Below are positions 40,580 through 51,020 of a stretch of 64,000 nucleotides of DNA, one piece after another. Both the position numbers and the translations under genes were made by a program. Positions within the stretch are counted from its first letter, which is position 1; each line of letters begins with the position of its first letter. Below the pieces are notes generated by a model, which was given only the letters and a program-made list of their open reading frames with translations, searched no databases and was not told the origin of the DNA. The DNA is taken from the NCBI GenBank assembly GCA_902779085.1, contig CACYZY010000009.1:28340-92339 (forward strand), written 5' to 3'. The stretch is from an uncultured Bacteroidales bacterium (GTDB lineage Bacteria > Bacteroidota > Bacteroidia > Bacteroidales > Bacteroidaceae).

Positions 40580-42736
40580 ATGATTGACCAGGCTACTGTA
40601 GATAGGATACTTGATGCTGCCCAAATAGTGGATGTGGTGTCTGATTTTGTCACGCTGCGCAAGCGTGGCGTCAACTATGTGGGCCTGTGTCCGTTCCATG
40701 ACGACCGTACGCCGTCATTCTCTGTTTCACCTGCCCGTAACATCTGTAAATGCTTTGCCTGTGGCAAGGGTGGCAACCCTGTCCATTTCATCATGGAGCA
40801 CGAGCAGATTACCTATACGGAAGCACTGAAATACTTGGCCAAGAAATATGGCATCGAGGTGAAGGAACGTGAACTGAGCAACGAGGAACGTCAGGCTCAG
40901 AACGACCGTGAAAGTGCCTTTATCGTCAATCAGTTTGCACGTGACTACTACCATGATATCTTGTTGAATAACCCTGACGGACGTAGCATTGGACTGGCTT
41001 ATTTCCGCAACCGTGGTTTCCGTGACGACATCATCGAGAAGTTCCAGTTGGGTTATGCCTTGCAGCAGCGTGATGCCTTCCCCAAGACGGCAATAGCCAA
41101 GGGCTATAACGAGAAATATCTTACCTCATATGAGACGAAGGTAAAGGTAAACGACCGTGACGAAACGGTGATGAAAGGTACGGGCATATGTTACAAGCGT
41201 GACGACGGACAGCTGGTGGATCGTTATGCCGGTCGTGTTATCTTTCCTTGGATCAGTCTGAGTGGCAAGGTCGTTGCTTTTGGTGGACGCTTGCTTGACT
41301 CACGCACCAAGGGTGTGGCGCAGAAGTACGTCAACTCCCCTGACTCTGAGATATTCCACAAGGAGCGTGAGCTCTATGGCATCTTCCAGGCAAAGAAGGC
41401 CATTGTGAAAGAAGACTGCGTCTATATGGTTGAGGGTTATACCGATGTGATTTCCATGCACCAGTGTGGGGTGGAGAATGTAGTGGCCAACTCAGGTACT
41501 GCCCTCAGCAAGTATCAGATTAACATCCTGCATCGTTTCACCAATAATATTATATTGCTTTATGATGGTGATGAGGCTGGTATCCATGCTGCTACCCGAG
41601 GCGCAGAGATGCTGTTGCAGGAAGGTATGACGGTGAAGGTGTGTCTGTTGCCTGACGGTGACGATCCTGACTCTTTTGCCCGTAAGCATACTGCCCAGGA
41701 GTATCGTCAATTCATCAATGATAATGCTACAGATTATATCCGTTTCAAGACTGGTTTGTTGCTGCGTCAAGCAGGTAACGATCCGTTGAAGCGAGGTGAT
41801 GCTATCCGTGAGGTTACTAAATCTATTGCCATCATTCCTGAAGCCATCATGCGTGATGTGTTTATCAAGGAGGCTGCCGATATGTTGGGCATCGAAGAGA
41901 AACGCATGGTGGGCTATGTGGCAGACCAGCGTAAGGCTAACCGTGATGCGGAGGAGAAACGTAAGGCTGTCGCTGCTCAATCACCTCAAGCGGCTCAAGA
42001 CCGAGATGCATCGCAAGGCCCTGCACCTTTAAATCCTGCATCTTCTCAACCTGAGATGCCTGATACTCCGCCAATGCCGTCTATTGATGATCTGCCTGAT
42101 GGTGATATGAGTCTTACTGGGGAGCAGAGCCAGACAGATAATGATCAGTCGATGAAGGTCAATAGTCAGTTTGCCAAAGCTCTATACAAATACGAGCTCC
42201 ATGTCATGCAGTTGGTGGCGCGCTATGGTGAGAAAGTTATGTGCGAACTGACCGATGAGGAGGGTAACAAAACACCTGTTACCGTGATTGATTTCGTACA
42301 CTCTACCTTGGAGCAAGATGATATGGTACTGACTAACCCGCTGTTTCGTGAGATGTTGAAACTGGCGGTGGAACACCAGCACGATACTGATTTTTGTGCC
42401 GAGCGTTATTTCATCAACCATCCAAATACCGCCATTAGTCAGATGGCATTGGAATTGGTGAGCGAGCGTTATCAACTGAGCAAGTATCACTCCAAGTATC
42501 AAACCATTGTGGCTGATGAAGAACGATTGCAGGATTTGTCGGCTGAGATCACTATCAGCTATAAATATGCCATTGTCAATGAATCATTGAAAGAAGTGCT
42601 GAGTCAGCTGCAAGACCCAACCATAGCTACCAATAGTTTGAAATGCGCACAGACCATCAAGCGTTATACCGAGTTGAGGGAAGTGCAAGCTGTACTGGCC
42701 AAGCGCTTGGGTGAGCGTGTAGTCTTGACGTTCTAA
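40580..42736 (+). CDS. dnaG: DNA primase
   Basis: ATG 40580 gives the usual start 'MIDQATVDRILDAAQIVDVV'; an earlier in-frame start at 40529 adds unlikely sequence. The zinc-binding domain shows C37-x2-H40 and C58-x2-C61. The Toprim domain shows 'VYMVEGYTDVISMHQ' with the Glu and later 'ILLYDGDEAGIHAA' with the Asp pair. The protein makes RNA primers for replication. A linker rich in Ala, Gln and Pro (about 470-545) joins the C-terminal helicase-binding part. A TACTTTCG sequence about 15 bases upstream is a weak -7 element. Confidence 0.96.
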   Translation: MIDQATVDRILDAAQIVDVVSDFVTLRKRGVNYVGLCPFHDDRTPSFSVSPARNICKCFACGKGGNPVHFIMEHEQITYTEALKYLAKKYGIEVKERELSNEERQAQNDRESAFIVNQFARDYYHDILLNNPDGRSIGLAYFRNRGFRDDIIEKFQLGYALQQRDAFPKTAIAKGYNEKYLTSYETKVKVNDRDETVMKGTGICYKRDDGQLVDRYAGRVIFPWISLSGKVVAFGGRLLDSRTKGVAQKYVNSPDSEIFHKERELYGIFQAKKAIVKEDCVYMVEGYTDVISMHQCGVENVVANSGTALSKYQINILHRFTNNIILLYDGDEAGIHAATRGAEMLLQEGMTVKVCLLPDGDDPDSFARKHTAQEYRQFINDNATDYIRFKTGLLLRQAGNDPLKRGDAIREVTKSIAIIPEAIMRDVFIKEAADMLGIEEKRMVGYVADQRKANRDAEEKRKAVAAQSPQAAQDRDASQGPAPLNPASSQPEMPDTPPMPSIDDLPDGDMSLTGEQSQTDNDQSMKVNSQFAKALYKYELHVMQLVARYGEKVMCELTDEEGNKTPVTVIDFVHSTLEQDDMVLTNPLFREMLKLAVEHQHDTDFCAERYFINHPNTAISQMALELVSERYQLSKYHSKYQTIVADEERLQDLSAEITISYKYAIVNESLKEVLSQLQDPTIATNSLKCAQTIKRYTELREVQAVLAKRLGERVVLTF

Positions 42737-42754
42737 GTATTGTCGTAGATTGCT

Positions 42755-43339
42755 TTATCTTCTAATCAGGTTCATGAATTCTTCACGCGTCTTTGCCTGA
42801 TTGAAAGCTCCTGTAAAGTCTGATGTTGTAGTAATTGAATTCTGTTTCTCTACTCCCCGCATCTGCATGCACATATGTTTAGCCTCTACTACCACCATTA
42901 CACCCAGTGGATTCAATGTTTCCTGGATACATTCCTTGATTTGTGAGGTCATGCGTTCTTGCACTTGCAGGCGATGAGAATAGATATCTACCACACGGGC
43001 AATCTTGCTTAGCCCTGTGATGTAGCCGTTAGGAATGTAGGCAACGTGCGCCTTGCCGAAGAAGGGTAGGAGGTGGTGCTCGCAAAGAGAATAAAAGTCG
43101 ATATCTTTCACAATCACCATCTGGCTGTAGTCTTCCTTGAACTTGGCTGAGTTCAGTACTTCATGGGGATCAATGGCATAGCCACCTGTGAGCGTCATCA
43201 TGGCTTTAGCCACACGCTCAGGTGTCTTCAGCAGTCCTTCACGGTCGGTATCTTCACCCATCAAGGTGAGAATACGTTTGATATGTCCCTTCAGTTCTTC
43301 CAACTCAGGCGTTTCCGCCACAAATTCCTTTTCTAACAT
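42755..43339 (-). CDS. folE: GTP cyclohydrolase I
   Basis: The 194-residue protein has the type I signature '[20 protein letters not shown]' and '[11 protein letters not shown]', with the Zn ligands Cys/His and the later Cys of 'MCMQMRGV'. It converts GTP to dihydroneopterin triphosphate, the first step of folate-type pterin synthesis. It converges with dnaG (18-base gap). The SPOR-domain gene lies 14 bases upstream on the same strand, so it is likely co-transcribed. Confidence 0.96.
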   Translation of the reverse strand: MLEKEFVAETPELEELKGHIKRILTLMGEDTDREGLLKTPERVAKAMMTLTGGYAIDPHEVLNSAKFKEDYSQMVIVKDIDFYSLCEHHLLPFFGKAHVAYIPNGYITGLSKIARVVDIYSHRLQVQERMTSQIKECIQETLNPLGVMVVVEAKHMCMQMRGVEKQNSITTTSDFTGAFNQAKTREEFMNLIRR

Positions 43340-43353
43340 GCTTTGGTTTAAGT

Positions 43354-43824
43354 TTAATTGTTGATGGTCAAAGTAATTTGGTCTCTTACAATAGATACTT
43401 CCTTGAACACACCCGTTTTCTTGAGCTGGCGCATCATGGCGTCGGCCTCCTCAATGCTGGCAAAATTACCTACACGACACAGCCAGCGTGGTGATACGAA
43501 GTAAGCATAAACCTGTGCATCTTGGAAATACTGCCTTACTTTGCTTGCCATGCTCTGTGCTTCGTTGCGTGAACGACTGGTGTTGTTGCCGGCATAAACC
43601 TGCACACGATAACCTTGGCGTTTCAGCTCTTTCTTCTCGCCAACCTTGACTGTGCTGGCTGCTGTCGAACCACCTACCAATGCGGTAATCTTGTCATCTT
43701 GATGAATGGTTACCTTGCCTTGTCCTACTGCATCGGTTTGCAGACTCTTTACGATGTCACGCTGCGCGAATGCCGACATAGTCAAAGCAAACATGCATAA
43801 AATAATTGTGGTTATTCTTTTCAT
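43354..43824 (-). CDS. SPOR-domain periplasmic protein
   Basis: The 156-residue protein has a signal peptide ('[18 protein letters not shown]', cut near residue 20) and a C-terminal SPOR domain (about 70-150: '[20 protein letters not shown]' ... '[18 protein letters not shown]'). SPOR domains bind denuded glycan strands at division sites, so a role in cell division or peptidoglycan binding is likely. Between tpiA and folE on the minus strand. Confidence 0.85.
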   Translation of the reverse strand: MKRITTIILCMFALTMSAFAQRDIVKSLQTDAVGQGKVTIHQDDKITALVGGSTAASTVKVGEKKELKRQGYRVQVYAGNNTSRSRNEAQSMASKVRQYFQDAQVYAYFVSPRWLCRVGNFASIEEADAMMRQLKKTGVFKEVSIVRDQITLTINN

Positions 43825-43839
43825 TTTTCTTTTTGTAAT

Positions 43840-43869
43840 ATTGTTTCCCGCCAGACGGCGGGAAACAAT
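43840..43869. terminator. 13-bp perfect inverted repeat after tpiA
   Basis: ATTGTTTCCCGCC (43840-43852) pairs perfectly with 43857-43869. It lies 8 bases after the tpiA stop and before the SPOR gene. It lacks a T-tract on the minus strand, so it may be an attenuator or RNA-stability hairpin rather than a full terminator. Confidence 0.65.
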
Positions 43870-43876
43870 AGTTGTT

Positions 43877-44638
43877 TTATTTCTTCCAAGCGTCGATGAT
43901 ACCCTTGAAATCAGCGCACTTCAGAGAAGCGCCACCAATCAGACCACCATCGATGTCAGGCTTAGCAAACAGCTCAGGAGCGTTGCTTGCCTTGCAGCTA
44001 CCACCATAGAGGATAGAGGTGTCATCAGCTACCTTTGCACCATACTTGTCAGCTACGCAGCTGCGGATGTATGCATGGATTTCTTCTGCCTGCTCAGCAG
44101 TAGCGGTCTTGCCGGTACCGATAGCCCAGATTGGCTCGTAAGCGATGATAATCTTAGCAAAGTCCTCAGCGCTCAGGTTGAATACTGAACCTTCCAACTC
44201 AGCCTTTACTACCTCGTTCTGCTTGTTAGCTTCACGCTCTTCCAGGCTCTCGCCAATGCAGAAGATAACTTTCAGACCGTTAGCCAATGCCAGCTGTACC
44301 TTCTCCTTCAGGATTTCAGGAGTCTCCTTGTAGTACTCACGACGCTCAGAGTGGCCCAGGATTACATACTGTGCGCCAGTGCTCTTTACCATCTCAGCAG
44401 ATACTTCGCCAGTATAAGCGCCCTTTACCTTGTCAGCGCAGTTCTCAGCACCCAGACCAATAACCTCCTGGTTCAGGAACTGAGCTACAGTTGCCAGGTG
44501 GATAAACGGAGTGCAGATTACCACGTCGCAGTTAGGTTTGTCTGCGGTCAGTACTTCGTTCAACTCTTTAGCCAAAGCTACACCTTCTTGCAGGTTCATG
44601 TTCATCTTCCAGTTACCTGCTACAATTTTCTTTCTCAT
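43877..44638 (-). CDS. tpiA: Triosephosphate isomerase
   Basis: The 253-residue protein shows '[11 protein letters not shown]', '[10 protein letters not shown]', '[14 protein letters not shown]' and '[10 protein letters not shown]', the catalytic and loop regions of TIM, with usual length. It interconverts dihydroxyacetone phosphate and glyceraldehyde 3-phosphate. The start is ATG 44638, but the upstream DoxX frame runs into it without a stop, so this Met is also internal to a 688-codon frame. Confidence 0.96.
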   Translation of the reverse strand: MRKKIVAGNWKMNMNLQEGVALAKELNEVLTADKPNCDVVICTPFIHLATVAQFLNQEVIGLGAENCADKVKGAYTGEVSAEMVKSTGAQYVILGHSERREYYKETPEILKEKVQLALANGLKVIFCIGESLEEREANKQNEVVKAELEGSVFNLSAEDFAKIIIAYEPIWAIGTGKTATAEQAEEIHAYIRSCVADKYGAKVADDTSILYGGSCKASNAPELFAKPDIDGGLIGGASLKCADFKGIIDAWKK

Positions 44639-45943
44639 ACTTTTTTTAATTAATTTGTTATAATTCTTTTTCTTGTTCTTTTTATTGAATATTCTGTCAA
44701 TCAGTATTATCAGCAGCAGCGGTACGATGTACCACAAGCCTACTATTCCTAAGGTATGAAGGTCGTTCACCTTCTTCATTTGTCCCAGAGGTAACTCCTC
44801 CAGTCTGCCAGTCAAGTCATACTCATCAGGCATCTGCGAGTCGGCCCACTTATTCAGCACCACACCTTCCTTGATGAGCATCAGACCGGGGTTGCTGCGC
44901 ACCATTGTCTTCAGGGTGATATCGTCCATGATGCAGAACGGATATTCTGCTCCTGTACGGTCACGCCATAGCTCGATAGCTTCTGCCGATGACGATGACA
45001 AGGCATAAAACTTATACCCATTCTCCTGGCAGTATTCATACAGCTCGTTGATCAGGTCGATGTTCCGCTCATCAGCTTCCTCCGTACGGTGTGCCACCAG
45101 CAAGAAGGTATAACCCGGATCGTCCAGCACCTCGTCGGTAATGTCTTCACCCGTCTCAAGACTTTCCATTACGAAGTCATGGATGGGGGGCTCATAACCC
45201 TTTTCCACCACCACCGTCTCAGCACTGACAAATGTCCAGGTACTGTCGGGGTAGTTGTCCACTGTGAATGTTTGCGTCACGCCATCCTTCTCCATGATGA
45301 AGCGTGTGTCAAAGATCGTAGGTTTAGCACCCTCAGGTATCTCCATCCCCTCACGTATGTTGTTGCCTATCTTATAGGGGCGGAAATCTATAATGGGCAG
45401 CGTTGCTAAACAATAGCCTGCCAGTACAAAGGCAAATACTATACAATAGTTCGACAAGGTCCACTCCATCTTCTTGGTCAGGAACCTTACCATGTTCCAG
45501 GGCGTGATAATCAGCACTATGGCACAGCTCAACAACACCACATTCTTGCCAAACGTCTGCCAGTTGGTCAGCACCAGCGCATCACCGAAGCATCCGCAAT
45601 CGCTGATGGGGTTGGTCAGAGCCAGGTAGAATGTCAGCGGTGTCATCACCAGCATGATCAGCAGCGCCAGTCGGGTTGTCAGGCGTCGCTTGATGCCCAG
45701 CAGGAGGTGCATACCCACTGCAAACTCCAGTACCGCCAGCAATACCGACATAAGTAATGGCACTATGTCGGGCAGCAGTTGCTGCATGCCGAATGCCGTG
45801 AGGTAATCCAGGATCTTGTAGTAGGTGCCCAGCGGGTCAACAGCTTTTACAAAGCCTGAGAACACAAAGGTAGCTCCCAGGATAAAGCGGCATATATTCA
45901 CTGTCCACTTCCAAGCTCTGCTATTTTGCCACTTAGCCCTCAA
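44639..45943 (-). CDS. DoxX-like / thioredoxin-like membrane protein, open into tpiA
   Basis: The N-terminal part (about 1-170) has DoxX-type helices ('[20 protein letters not shown]', '[18 protein letters not shown]' with the Cys pair), like MauE/BT_3928-type proteins of Bacteroidales. The C-terminal part (about 180-400) has a thioredoxin-like fold ('[18 protein letters not shown]'), and a last helix '[16 protein letters not shown]'. After the Lys-rich end '[11 protein letters not shown]' no stop codon is present before tpiA ATG. The 5' end overlaps DUF1599 by 11 bases. A role in redox or heme-type membrane chemistry is only an inference. Confidence 0.75.
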
Positions 45944-46475
45944 AGCTCAGTTTAATCAATCCAAAGACCGAATAGTTAATCATATCCATATAGTTGGCAT
46001 CCACGCCTTCTGATACCAATGTATTGCCTGCCAAGTCCTCAATCTGCTTGGTACGGTTGATCTTCATCAGAATCAAGTCGGTATACGATGTAATCCGCAT
46101 GTTGCGCCATGCTTCATCATAGTCGTGGTTCTTTGCCAGCATCAGATCCAAGGTACGTTTGGCATACTTGTCGTACAGCTCGATGGCCTGCTCCACACTG
46201 ATGTCCTCGTGCTCTGCATAGCCCAACTCCAACTGGATAAGGGCAATGATGCCATAGTTCACAATGCCCATGAACTCAGGCTTGATGCCTTCGCCCACCA
46301 TCGACACACCCTTCACCTCAAGGGTCCTGATGCGATTGGCTTTGATGAATATCTGGTCGGTCACCGATGCAGGACGCATGATGCGCCAAGCTGCTCCATA
46401 GTCGTGGAGCTTCTTCACATACAAGTCTCTGCATTCAGCAATTACTTGCTCAAACTGTGCCTTAGTATCTTTCAT
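45933..46475 (-). CDS. DUF1599 protein with two tandem domains
   Basis: The 180-residue protein contains two copies of a domain: '[20 protein letters not shown]' at about 26-45 and '[20 protein letters not shown]' at about 118-137, each followed by 'EGxxxxxM(x)xxNY'. DUF1599 is a conserved Bacteroidota family of unknown function that occurs beside DoxX and tpiA. The 3' end overlaps the DoxX start by 11 bases, so the genes are probably co-translated. Confidence 0.85.
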   Translation of the reverse strand: MKDTKAQFEQVIAECRDLYVKKLHDYGAAWRIMRPASVTDQIFIKANRIRTLEVKGVSMVGEGIKPEFMGIVNYGIIALIQLELGYAEHEDISVEQAIELYDKYAKRTLDLMLAKNHDYDEAWRNMRITSYTDLILMKINRTKQIEDLAGNTLVSEGVDANYMDMINYSVFGLIKLSFEG

Positions 46476-46520
46476 GTCTTATAAATTTGGTACAAAGATA
46501 GTGAATTAGTAGGATATATA

Positions 46521-46554
46521 AAAAAAGAGTGCTCTAATTTATATTAAAGCACCC
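46521..46554 (-). terminator. Rho-independent terminator of the M23 peptidase gene
   Basis: On the minus strand, GGGTGCTTTAAT pairs with ATTAGAGCACTC (one mismatch) followed by a run of seven T. It lies between the M23 stop (46579) and the DUF1599 start (46475). Confidence 0.75.
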
Positions 46555-46578
46555 TTCTTATAACTAAAAAACATTTTA

Positions 46579-47466
46579 TTATGAGCATCTGAGCACTTGC
46601 CCAATGCGCAAAACAGTCTTGGTGGTTATGCCGTTCAGCCTGCAGAGCTGGTTAACGCTCACGCCTTGCTTGCTGGCAATCTTAGACAGTGTGTCACCAT
46701 TCTTAACCTTGTAGTAAACACCTTTGCCGTCGGCAGTCGCTGTGCTGGCTGCTGATCTGGAGGTACGTTTGGTAGGTTGTTTCTTGAATACATGTGTGTA
46801 CTTGTCGCCCGTCACATCCTGTTTCTCGAAATCAAACATGAGGGCAGGATTGATGGCTACACCCAAGAAACGGGTTTCGAAATGCAGGTGAGAACCTGTT
46901 GAGCGACCGGTATTGCCACCCAAACCAATTACATCACCGGCACGTACCAACTGGTCTTCCTCAACCAATTGCTTTGACAGGTGTCCGTAAACGGTTTCCA
47001 ATCCGTTGTCATGACGGATTACGATATATTTACCATAACCTCTGCGGCCTTGATCTTTTACAATACGTATCCTGCCATCGAAAGCAGAACGGATGGTATC
47101 ACCTACATTCACCTTGACATCCAGACCATAGTGGGCACGGCGTCTGCGAGGACGGTAGCCAAACACATCATTGATCTTGGTGTTAGGAGTAGGCATGCAG
47201 AAACCTGTCAGGTCAAAGGTGTAGGTCTCGGGTATGACAGCATTGGCATAAGCATTCACGAATTCATTGTCCCATGACTGGTAAATATCCAGGCTGGGGA
47301 ATTCTTCCTGCTCTGCTAGAATGGCCTTCTGAAGTGCCAGTGAATCAACGCTTTTCAACTTAACATCCACAGGTGCCTGACGTGCAATCAGGTCTTGTGC
47401 GGAAACACCCATGCTACACAAACAAGTAGCTGCTAATATGATAGTCTTTACGAAACGAATATGCAT
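46579..47466 (-). CDS. M23 peptidase with LysM domain
   Basis: I use ATG 47466, which gives a clean signal peptide ('HIRFVKTIILAATCLCSMG'); a longer reading starts at 47550 without a signal peptide at its N-terminus. The M23 domain shows 'RAHYGLDVKVNVGD' and 'TGSHLHFET', the zinc ligands His and Asp / H-x-H. A LysM domain near the C-terminus ('YYKVKNGDTLSKIASKQG') binds peptidoglycan. The protein probably cuts cross-links in the periplasm or outer face of the inner membrane. Confidence 0.9.
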   Translation of the reverse strand: MHIRFVKTIILAATCLCSMGVSAQDLIARQAPVDVKLKSVDSLALQKAILAEQEEFPSLDIYQSWDNEFVNAYANAVIPETYTFDLTGFCMPTPNTKINDVFGYRPRRRRAHYGLDVKVNVGDTIRSAFDGRIRIVKDQGRRGYGKYIVIRHDNGLETVYGHLSKQLVEEDQLVRAGDVIGLGGNTGRSTGSHLHFETRFLGVAINPALMFDFEKQDVTGDKYTHVFKKQPTKRTSRSAASTATADGKGVYYKVKNGDTLSKIASKQGVSVNQLCRLNGITTKTVLRIGQVLRCS

Positions 47467-47592
47467 AAATTCCTTATTTTGATGCCTTTTCAAATGGCAC
47501 CATTCTTCCACTAATTGCGCAAAGTTAAGGTATTTTATTCTTACAGACAAAATTTTTAAAGATAAAAAGGCTAAAACATGCTTAATAACATA

Positions 47593-49683
47593 TTAACTGA
47601 TGGCCGACCAGTTGACATTTGTCTTACGTAAGTTCTTAAGTTGACGCCACAGCAACTCATATTTTGGCAGTTCACACGTAGGGTCTTCTTCTACAATGCG
47701 TTCCGCCACATCACGCGCCAATTGCAGTATTTGTCCGTCGCGTGCCAGGTCGGCAATCTTAAGGTCGAACGCCATACCGCTCTGCTGTGTTCCCTCTAAG
47801 TCACCAGGCCCACGCAACTTCAAATCGGCTTCAGCAATTTCAAATCCGTCATTGGTGCGTACCATGATTTCTATGCGTTTTCTGGTGTCTTCTGCCAGTT
47901 TGAATCCTGTCACCAGGATGCAATAGGACTGGTCAGCACCTCGTCCTACACGCCCTCTCAACTGGTGCAACTGCGACAGTCCGAAGCGCTCGGCATTCTG
48001 TATCACCATTACCGAGGCGTTGGGCACGTTTACGCCCACCTCAATCACCGTGGTAGCTACCATGATTTGTGCTTCACCGCGCACGAAGCGTTGCATCTGC
48101 TCGTCTTTCAGTGCAGGTTTCATCTGTCCGTGCACCTGGCACACCGTCAGGTCGGGGAAGTCATCACATACCTGTGAATAACCTTCCACCAGGTTCTTCA
48201 GGTCAATCTTCTCGCTCTCTTTGATGAGCGGATAGACGATATAGATCTGTCTGCCCTCGTTCACCTGTTTGCGAATGAAAGCGTTCAGCTGCTGTCGGCG
48301 GTTGTCAAACTGATGCAGGGTGGCGATAGGCTTGCGTCCTGGAGGCAGCTCGTCTATTACCGAAACATCCAGATCGCCATACAGCGTCATCGCCAAGGTG
48401 CGTGGGATAGGGGTGGCAGTCATCACCAATACATGAGGTGGTTGTGTACTCTTTGCCCATAGTCTGGCACGTTGCGCCACACCAAAGCGGTGCTGCTCAT
48501 CAATCACAGCCAGTCCGAGGTGCGCAAAGTTCACGCCATCCTCTATCAGGGCGTGTGTGCCAATCAGGATGTGCACATCACCACTCTGCAATCCGCTGAG
48601 TATCTCCTCACGCTTCTTGCCTTTGATGGAGCCAGTGAGCAGCTCTACCCGCACACCCAGTCCGTCCATCTGATGGCACAGCGTTTCATAGTGCTGGTTG
48701 GCCAGTATCTCGGTAGGCGCCATCAGACAAGCCTGGTAGCCGTTGTCGAGTGCCAGCAGCATGCTCATCAGTGCCACCATCGTCTTGCCGCTGCCCACAT
48801 CGCCTTGCAACAGTCGGTTCATCTGTTTGCCACTGCCCATGTCGGCACGTATCTCACGCAGCACCCGCTTCTGGGCATTGGTCAGTTCAAAAGGCAGATA
48901 GTCACGGTAGAAAGTATTGAAGAATGCACCCACGTGGCGGAATACATACCCCCTGAATTTCCTGCGTCGGTCACTGGCATAGCGCAGTATGTTGAGCTGC
49001 ACATAGAACAGTTCCTCAAATTTCAGACGCAGCTGAGCCTGACGCAGGGCGTCGTTGTTCTGCGGGAAATGAATGTTGCGCAGCGCATCGTTGAGCGGCA
49101 TCAGGTGCAACTGGGCTATGATCTCCGGCGTGAGTGTCTCTGGCAATGTCTCTCTCAGCAACGGCATCGCGTTCTGCATCATCTTCTCGATGGCGTGCGA
49201 GTTGAGGAAGCTGCGCTTCATCTTCTCCGTGGTGTTGTAGTAAGGCTGCATGCCCATGCTCGTCAACTGCACCTCCGATGCAGGGTCCAGGTCGGGATGG
49301 GCAATGTTTACCCTGCCGTTGAACACGCTTGGCCTGCCAAATACAATGTATTCCTGGTGCACCTTGTAGCGGCTCACCACATATTTGATGCCTTGAAACC
49401 AAATCAGGTCGATGAAGCCAGTGCCGTCGGTAAAGTGGGCGATGAGTCGTTTGCCCCTGCCTTCACCGGCAGTCTCAAAAGCGGTTATCTGCCCACGAAC
49501 TTGGATGTAGGGCATATCGCCCGTCACCTCATTGATGGGGTAGATCTTGCTCCTGTCAACATATTTGTAGGGGAAATAATACAACAGGTCGTGCACTGAA
49601 TGTATGTTCAGTTCCTTGGCGAGCATGGTGGCGCGTTGCGGCCCCACGCCACTGATGTATTTCACGTCCAGTTGCTCAATCAT
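47593..49683 (-). CDS. recG: ATP-dependent DNA helicase RecG
   Basis: The 696-residue protein has the RecG wedge (OB) domain, then helicase motifs: 'LLQGDVGSGKTMVALM' (Walker A), 'VIDEQHRFG' (motif II), 'MTATPIPRTLAMTLYG' (motif III) and 'QLRGRVGRG' (motif VI). It remodels stalled forks and Holliday junctions. It follows ispD on the same strand with 24 bases between. Length is typical. Confidence 0.97.
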   Translation of the reverse strand: MIEQLDVKYISGVGPQRATMLAKELNIHSVHDLLYYFPYKYVDRSKIYPINEVTGDMPYIQVRGQITAFETAGEGRGKRLIAHFTDGTGFIDLIWFQGIKYVVSRYKVHQEYIVFGRPSVFNGRVNIAHPDLDPASEVQLTSMGMQPYYNTTEKMKRSFLNSHAIEKMMQNAMPLLRETLPETLTPEIIAQLHLMPLNDALRNIHFPQNNDALRQAQLRLKFEELFYVQLNILRYASDRRRKFRGYVFRHVGAFFNTFYRDYLPFELTNAQKRVLREIRADMGSGKQMNRLLQGDVGSGKTMVALMSMLLALDNGYQACLMAPTEILANQHYETLCHQMDGLGVRVELLTGSIKGKKREEILSGLQSGDVHILIGTHALIEDGVNFAHLGLAVIDEQHRFGVAQRARLWAKSTQPPHVLVMTATPIPRTLAMTLYGDLDVSVIDELPPGRKPIATLHQFDNRRQQLNAFIRKQVNEGRQIYIVYPLIKESEKIDLKNLVEGYSQVCDDFPDLTVCQVHGQMKPALKDEQMQRFVRGEAQIMVATTVIEVGVNVPNASVMVIQNAERFGLSQLHQLRGRVGRGADQSYCILVTGFKLAEDTRKRIEIMVRTNDGFEIAEADLKLRGPGDLEGTQQSGMAFDLKIADLARDGQILQLARDVAERIVEEDPTCELPKYELLWRQLKNLRKTNVNWSAIS

Positions 49684-49707
49684 TCGGTTTCTCTTTGGAA
49701 GAAGCTT

Positions 49708-50379
49708 TTATTTAGCCAACACCTCTGCGATTTTGAGGTCAAACGGTGTGGTAATCTTAATGTTCTCGCGGTTGCCTTCAGCCAGCACGACAGGAATGCC
49801 CATTGCTTCCACTACCGATGCGTCATCGGTAAAGGCATTGGTATAAGGTTGCTCATAGGCACGTTTCAGCAGATTTACACTAAATACTTGCGGTGTTTGT
49901 ACCAAGCGGTACGCATTGCGGGGAACGGTTTCTGAAACCTCAGCATCATTTATTTTCCTGATTGTCTCAATAACGGGAATTACCGGTATCACGGCCTTTT
50001 TCTCTTCTGCCAGTTCATAGCAGCGCTGCAACACCTCTTGCGATACGAATGGGCGTACGCCATCGTGCACACCTACCACCGCATCACTTTCAGCAGGGAT
50101 GATGGCCAGACCGTTCTTTACCGAGTGAAAACGTGTCTCACCTCCCGCCACCACCTGATGACGGATATTACATCCTTGTTGCCTGCACAGCTCTTGCCAG
50201 AAAGCTATCTGGTCTTGTGGCAGCACCACGACCAGTTGCATTTCTGCGTCATAGCGTCTGAAAGTTTCAAGCGTACGCATCAACACAGGTTTCCCGTCAA
50301 TAGGCAGGAACTGCTTTGGCACCTTACCACCCATACGCAGTCCCTTGCCGCCAGCCACTATGATGGCATATCGTTTCAT
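49708..50379 (-). CDS. ispD: 2-C-methyl-D-erythritol 4-phosphate cytidylyltransferase
   Basis: The 223-residue protein begins '[17 protein letters not shown]' and has '[17 protein letters not shown]', '[14 protein letters not shown]' and '[12 protein letters not shown]', the active-site regions of IspD. It makes CDP-methylerythritol in the MEP isoprenoid pathway. Its start overlaps the DJ-1 stop by 4 bases. It lies upstream of recG. Confidence 0.96.
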   Translation of the reverse strand: MKRYAIIVAGGKGLRMGGKVPKQFLPIDGKPVLMRTLETFRRYDAEMQLVVVLPQDQIAFWQELCRQQGCNIRHQVVAGGETRFHSVKNGLAIIPAESDAVVGVHDGVRPFVSQEVLQRCYELAEEKKAVIPVIPVIETIRKINDAEVSETVPRNAYRLVQTPQVFSVNLLKRAYEQPYTNAFTDDASVVEAMGIPVVLAEGNRENIKITTPFDLKIAEVLAK

Positions 50380-50927
50380 GCCGGTACCATCATGGCAGCT
50401 TTCAGCTCAGCCACCTTGTCAGCACCAAACAGCATATCTACTACAGCCAAAGCGAAATCCAGTGAAACGCCAGGTCCTTTACCCGTGATAATCAAACCGT
50501 CACGCTGTACTGATGCACCAGTATATTCAGCCCCTTTCAGGAAGCCCTCGAAGCCAGGATAGCAAGTAGATTTCTTACCGTCCATGATGCCCAACTTGCC
50601 CAGAACCATCGGAGCGGCACAGATAGCAGCCACAGGCTTGCCTTTCTCTACCTGGCGCACCAGTGCCTTGCCCAAGAACTCACACTCGCTCAGTGTCTGT
50701 GCTCCAGGCATTCCGCCTGGCAACAGCAGCAGGTCAGCATCCATCAGGTCGCAGCTGTCAATGTTCTTGTCGCACAATACTGGCACCTCGTGGGCACCCA
50801 TTACTATCTCGTTAGGGGTTACTGATACCATCACCACGTCGGCACCTGCACGCTTCAGCACGTCCACCGATGTCAGCGCCTCGATTTCCTCGAAGCCGTC
50901 AGCAAAAAATACATATACCTTTTTCAT
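50376..50927 (-). CDS. DJ-1/PfpI family protein
   Basis: The 183-residue protein has the DJ-1 layout: '[13 protein letters not shown]' with the conserved Glu, '[14 protein letters not shown]' and '[14 protein letters not shown]' with the reactive Cys. Some members are glyoxalases or chaperones; the substrate here is not visible. It overlaps ispD by 4 bases, so it is in the same operon. Confidence 0.93.
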   Translation of the reverse strand: MKKVYVFFADGFEEIEALTSVDVLKRAGADVVMVSVTPNEIVMGAHEVPVLCDKNIDSCDLMDADLLLLPGGMPGAQTLSECEFLGKALVRQVEKGKPVAAICAAPMVLGKLGIMDGKKSTCYPGFEGFLKGAEYTGASVQRDGLIITGKGPGVSLDFALAVVDMLFGADKVAELKAAMMVPA

Positions 50928-51020
50928 GTTTACATGCTTTTGTTTTCCATTGCGAAAATAAACATTAATGCTGAATTCGCAAAATGTTTTATAGAAAAAG
51001 GTACCAACTCAGGAATACAT

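Noticed and set aside
43877-45943. Single 688-residue protein as the only annotation
   Set aside because: DoxX and tpiA are separate genes in related genomes as I recall them, and an internal ATG gives a complete TpiA of normal length. I annotate two genes and report the missing stop as a finding.
48472-49599. 375-codon frame on the plus strand opposite recG
   Set aside because: It is antisense to a clearly recognised recG. The His/Gln-rich composition is typical of a shadow frame and it has no motif.
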